Source: Runella rosea
GTDB lineage: Bacteria > Bacteroidota > Bacteroidia > Cytophagales > Spirosomataceae
NCBI RefSeq assembly: GCF_003325355.1
Contig: NZ_CP030850.1
Span: forward strand, 62,001 to 126,000
Direction of reading: 5' to 3'
DNA: 64,000 nt
Part shown: positions 63,642-64,000 of the stretch, one piece after another
Layout of the letters: each line of letters begins with the position of its first letter
Numbering within the stretch: the stretch's first letter is position 1
Program-made: the position numbers and the translations under genes
The notes under the pieces: model-generated
What the model was told of the DNA's origin: nothing
Database searches by the model: none
What the model saw: only the letters and a program-made list of their open reading frames with translations

Positions 63642-64000
63642 CTAAATGGTTGCTTTCAGCAAGACCGCTTTTACTTTGGTATAGTATAAAGTAGTAATTC
63701 CCTCAAATCCTGAATCAGTGCCCACCAGAAGCCACAATTCACCCTTATCGTTGGTTTTGGCCGAAAAGGCTTTTGATTGGTTGGTCCGTTTGATGATTTG
63801 GTACTTGTAAGTTTCTCCTTCAATACCCACGGTTCCTAGCACAATGGCGTTTTTGCCGCCGCTGCTTTGGTTGCCTTTGTCCCAGTTGAGGGTCCAGTGT
63901 TGGGCATTGGTGCTGTCTTTCACTTTTTGGGGTTCAATTCCTGAAGCCCCCGCTTTCAAGTAGACAGCCCCCCCTGGTGAACCGCCAATGCCTACGCCTT
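63642..64000 (-). CDS. C-terminal part of an unidentified protein (N-terminus beyond right edge)
   Basis: The reading frame stays open from the stop at 63642 to the window edge, so the apparent TTG start at 63959 is not the true start. The visible 119 codons are beta-rich, with glycine- and serine-rich stretches (GVGIGGSPGGAVY at the edge) and WTLNWDKGNQSSGG. I do not recognise the domain. A secreted carbohydrate-related role would fit the lactonase neighbour but is not shown. Confidence 0.6.
   Translation of the reverse strand, partial: GVGIGGSPGGAVYLKAGASGIEPQKVKDSTNAQHWTLNWDKGNQSSGGKNAIVLGTVGIEGETYKYQIIKRTNQSKAFSAKTNDKGELWLLVGTDSGFEGITTLYYTKVKAVLLKATI

Overview
The window reads as chromosomal DNA of a Bacteroidota bacterium, most likely Cytophagales (Runella/Spirosoma/Dyadobacter-like); this placement is an inference. 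Supporting signs are Bacteroidota-type promoters (a -7 box of the form TAnnTTTG, for example before the tRNA pair at 45486), a TPR histidine kinase with a LytTR regulator, DUF2480, DUF4197, NIPSNAP and S74 proteins, and many Sec signal peptides or lipoboxes.

Positions 1 to about 10800 are one side of a prophage. Reading leftwards from a divergent lysogeny switch (Cro-like gene at 9699-9917, self-cleaving CI/LexA-type repressor at 10045-10797) come an excisionase-like protein, tiny membrane proteins, a RecE-like exonuclease, a gene with nineteen 30-bp repeats, a RusA-like resolvase, a lambda-O-like initiator carrying six iterons inside its coding sequence, a DnaC-like loader, an RlmN/Cfr-type radical SAM enzyme and the two terminase subunits. 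The large terminase subunit runs off the left edge. No integrase or attachment site is visible. From 10826 to 15701 lies accessory DNA: an MmpS-like membrane protein, a secreted S74 fibre-like protein, a secreted trypsin-like protease, small exported proteins and a second repressor-like gene without a peptidase domain.

From 15940 to 19297 there is a tightly packed four-gene operon: a McrB-type AAA+ ATPase, a DUF433/DUF5615 toxin-antitoxin pair and a CoxE-like VWA protein, without McrC. It is followed by MoaD and HMG-CoA lyase. This is the best candidate for an undescribed system. The stretch 20500-45500 is mostly housekeeping and metabolism: CCA-adding enzyme, peptidases (S8 and two tandem M24), MgtC, a formylglycine-generating-enzyme-like fusion protein, cytochrome c, glycosyltransferases, an RluB-type pseudouridine synthase with a long repeat tail, and a phenylalanine/tyrosine degradation group (acetoacetate-CoA ligase, HPPD, phenylalanine hydroxylase).

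A tRNA-Ser/tRNA-Pro pair at 45546-45746 borders a visibly AT-rich segment holding a histidine kinase, a LytTR regulator and an AraC-type regulator (46578-50168). The remainder is chromosomal: fasciclin protein, alkylguanine methyltransferase, aminotransferase, rhamnose mutarotase, aldehyde dehydrogenase, and a mrdA-rodA operon ending in a cryptic protein with kinase-like motifs. An SMP-30 lactonase and a partial gene complete the right end. Hairpins with a constant CTCA/TGAG loop recur in several intergenic regions.
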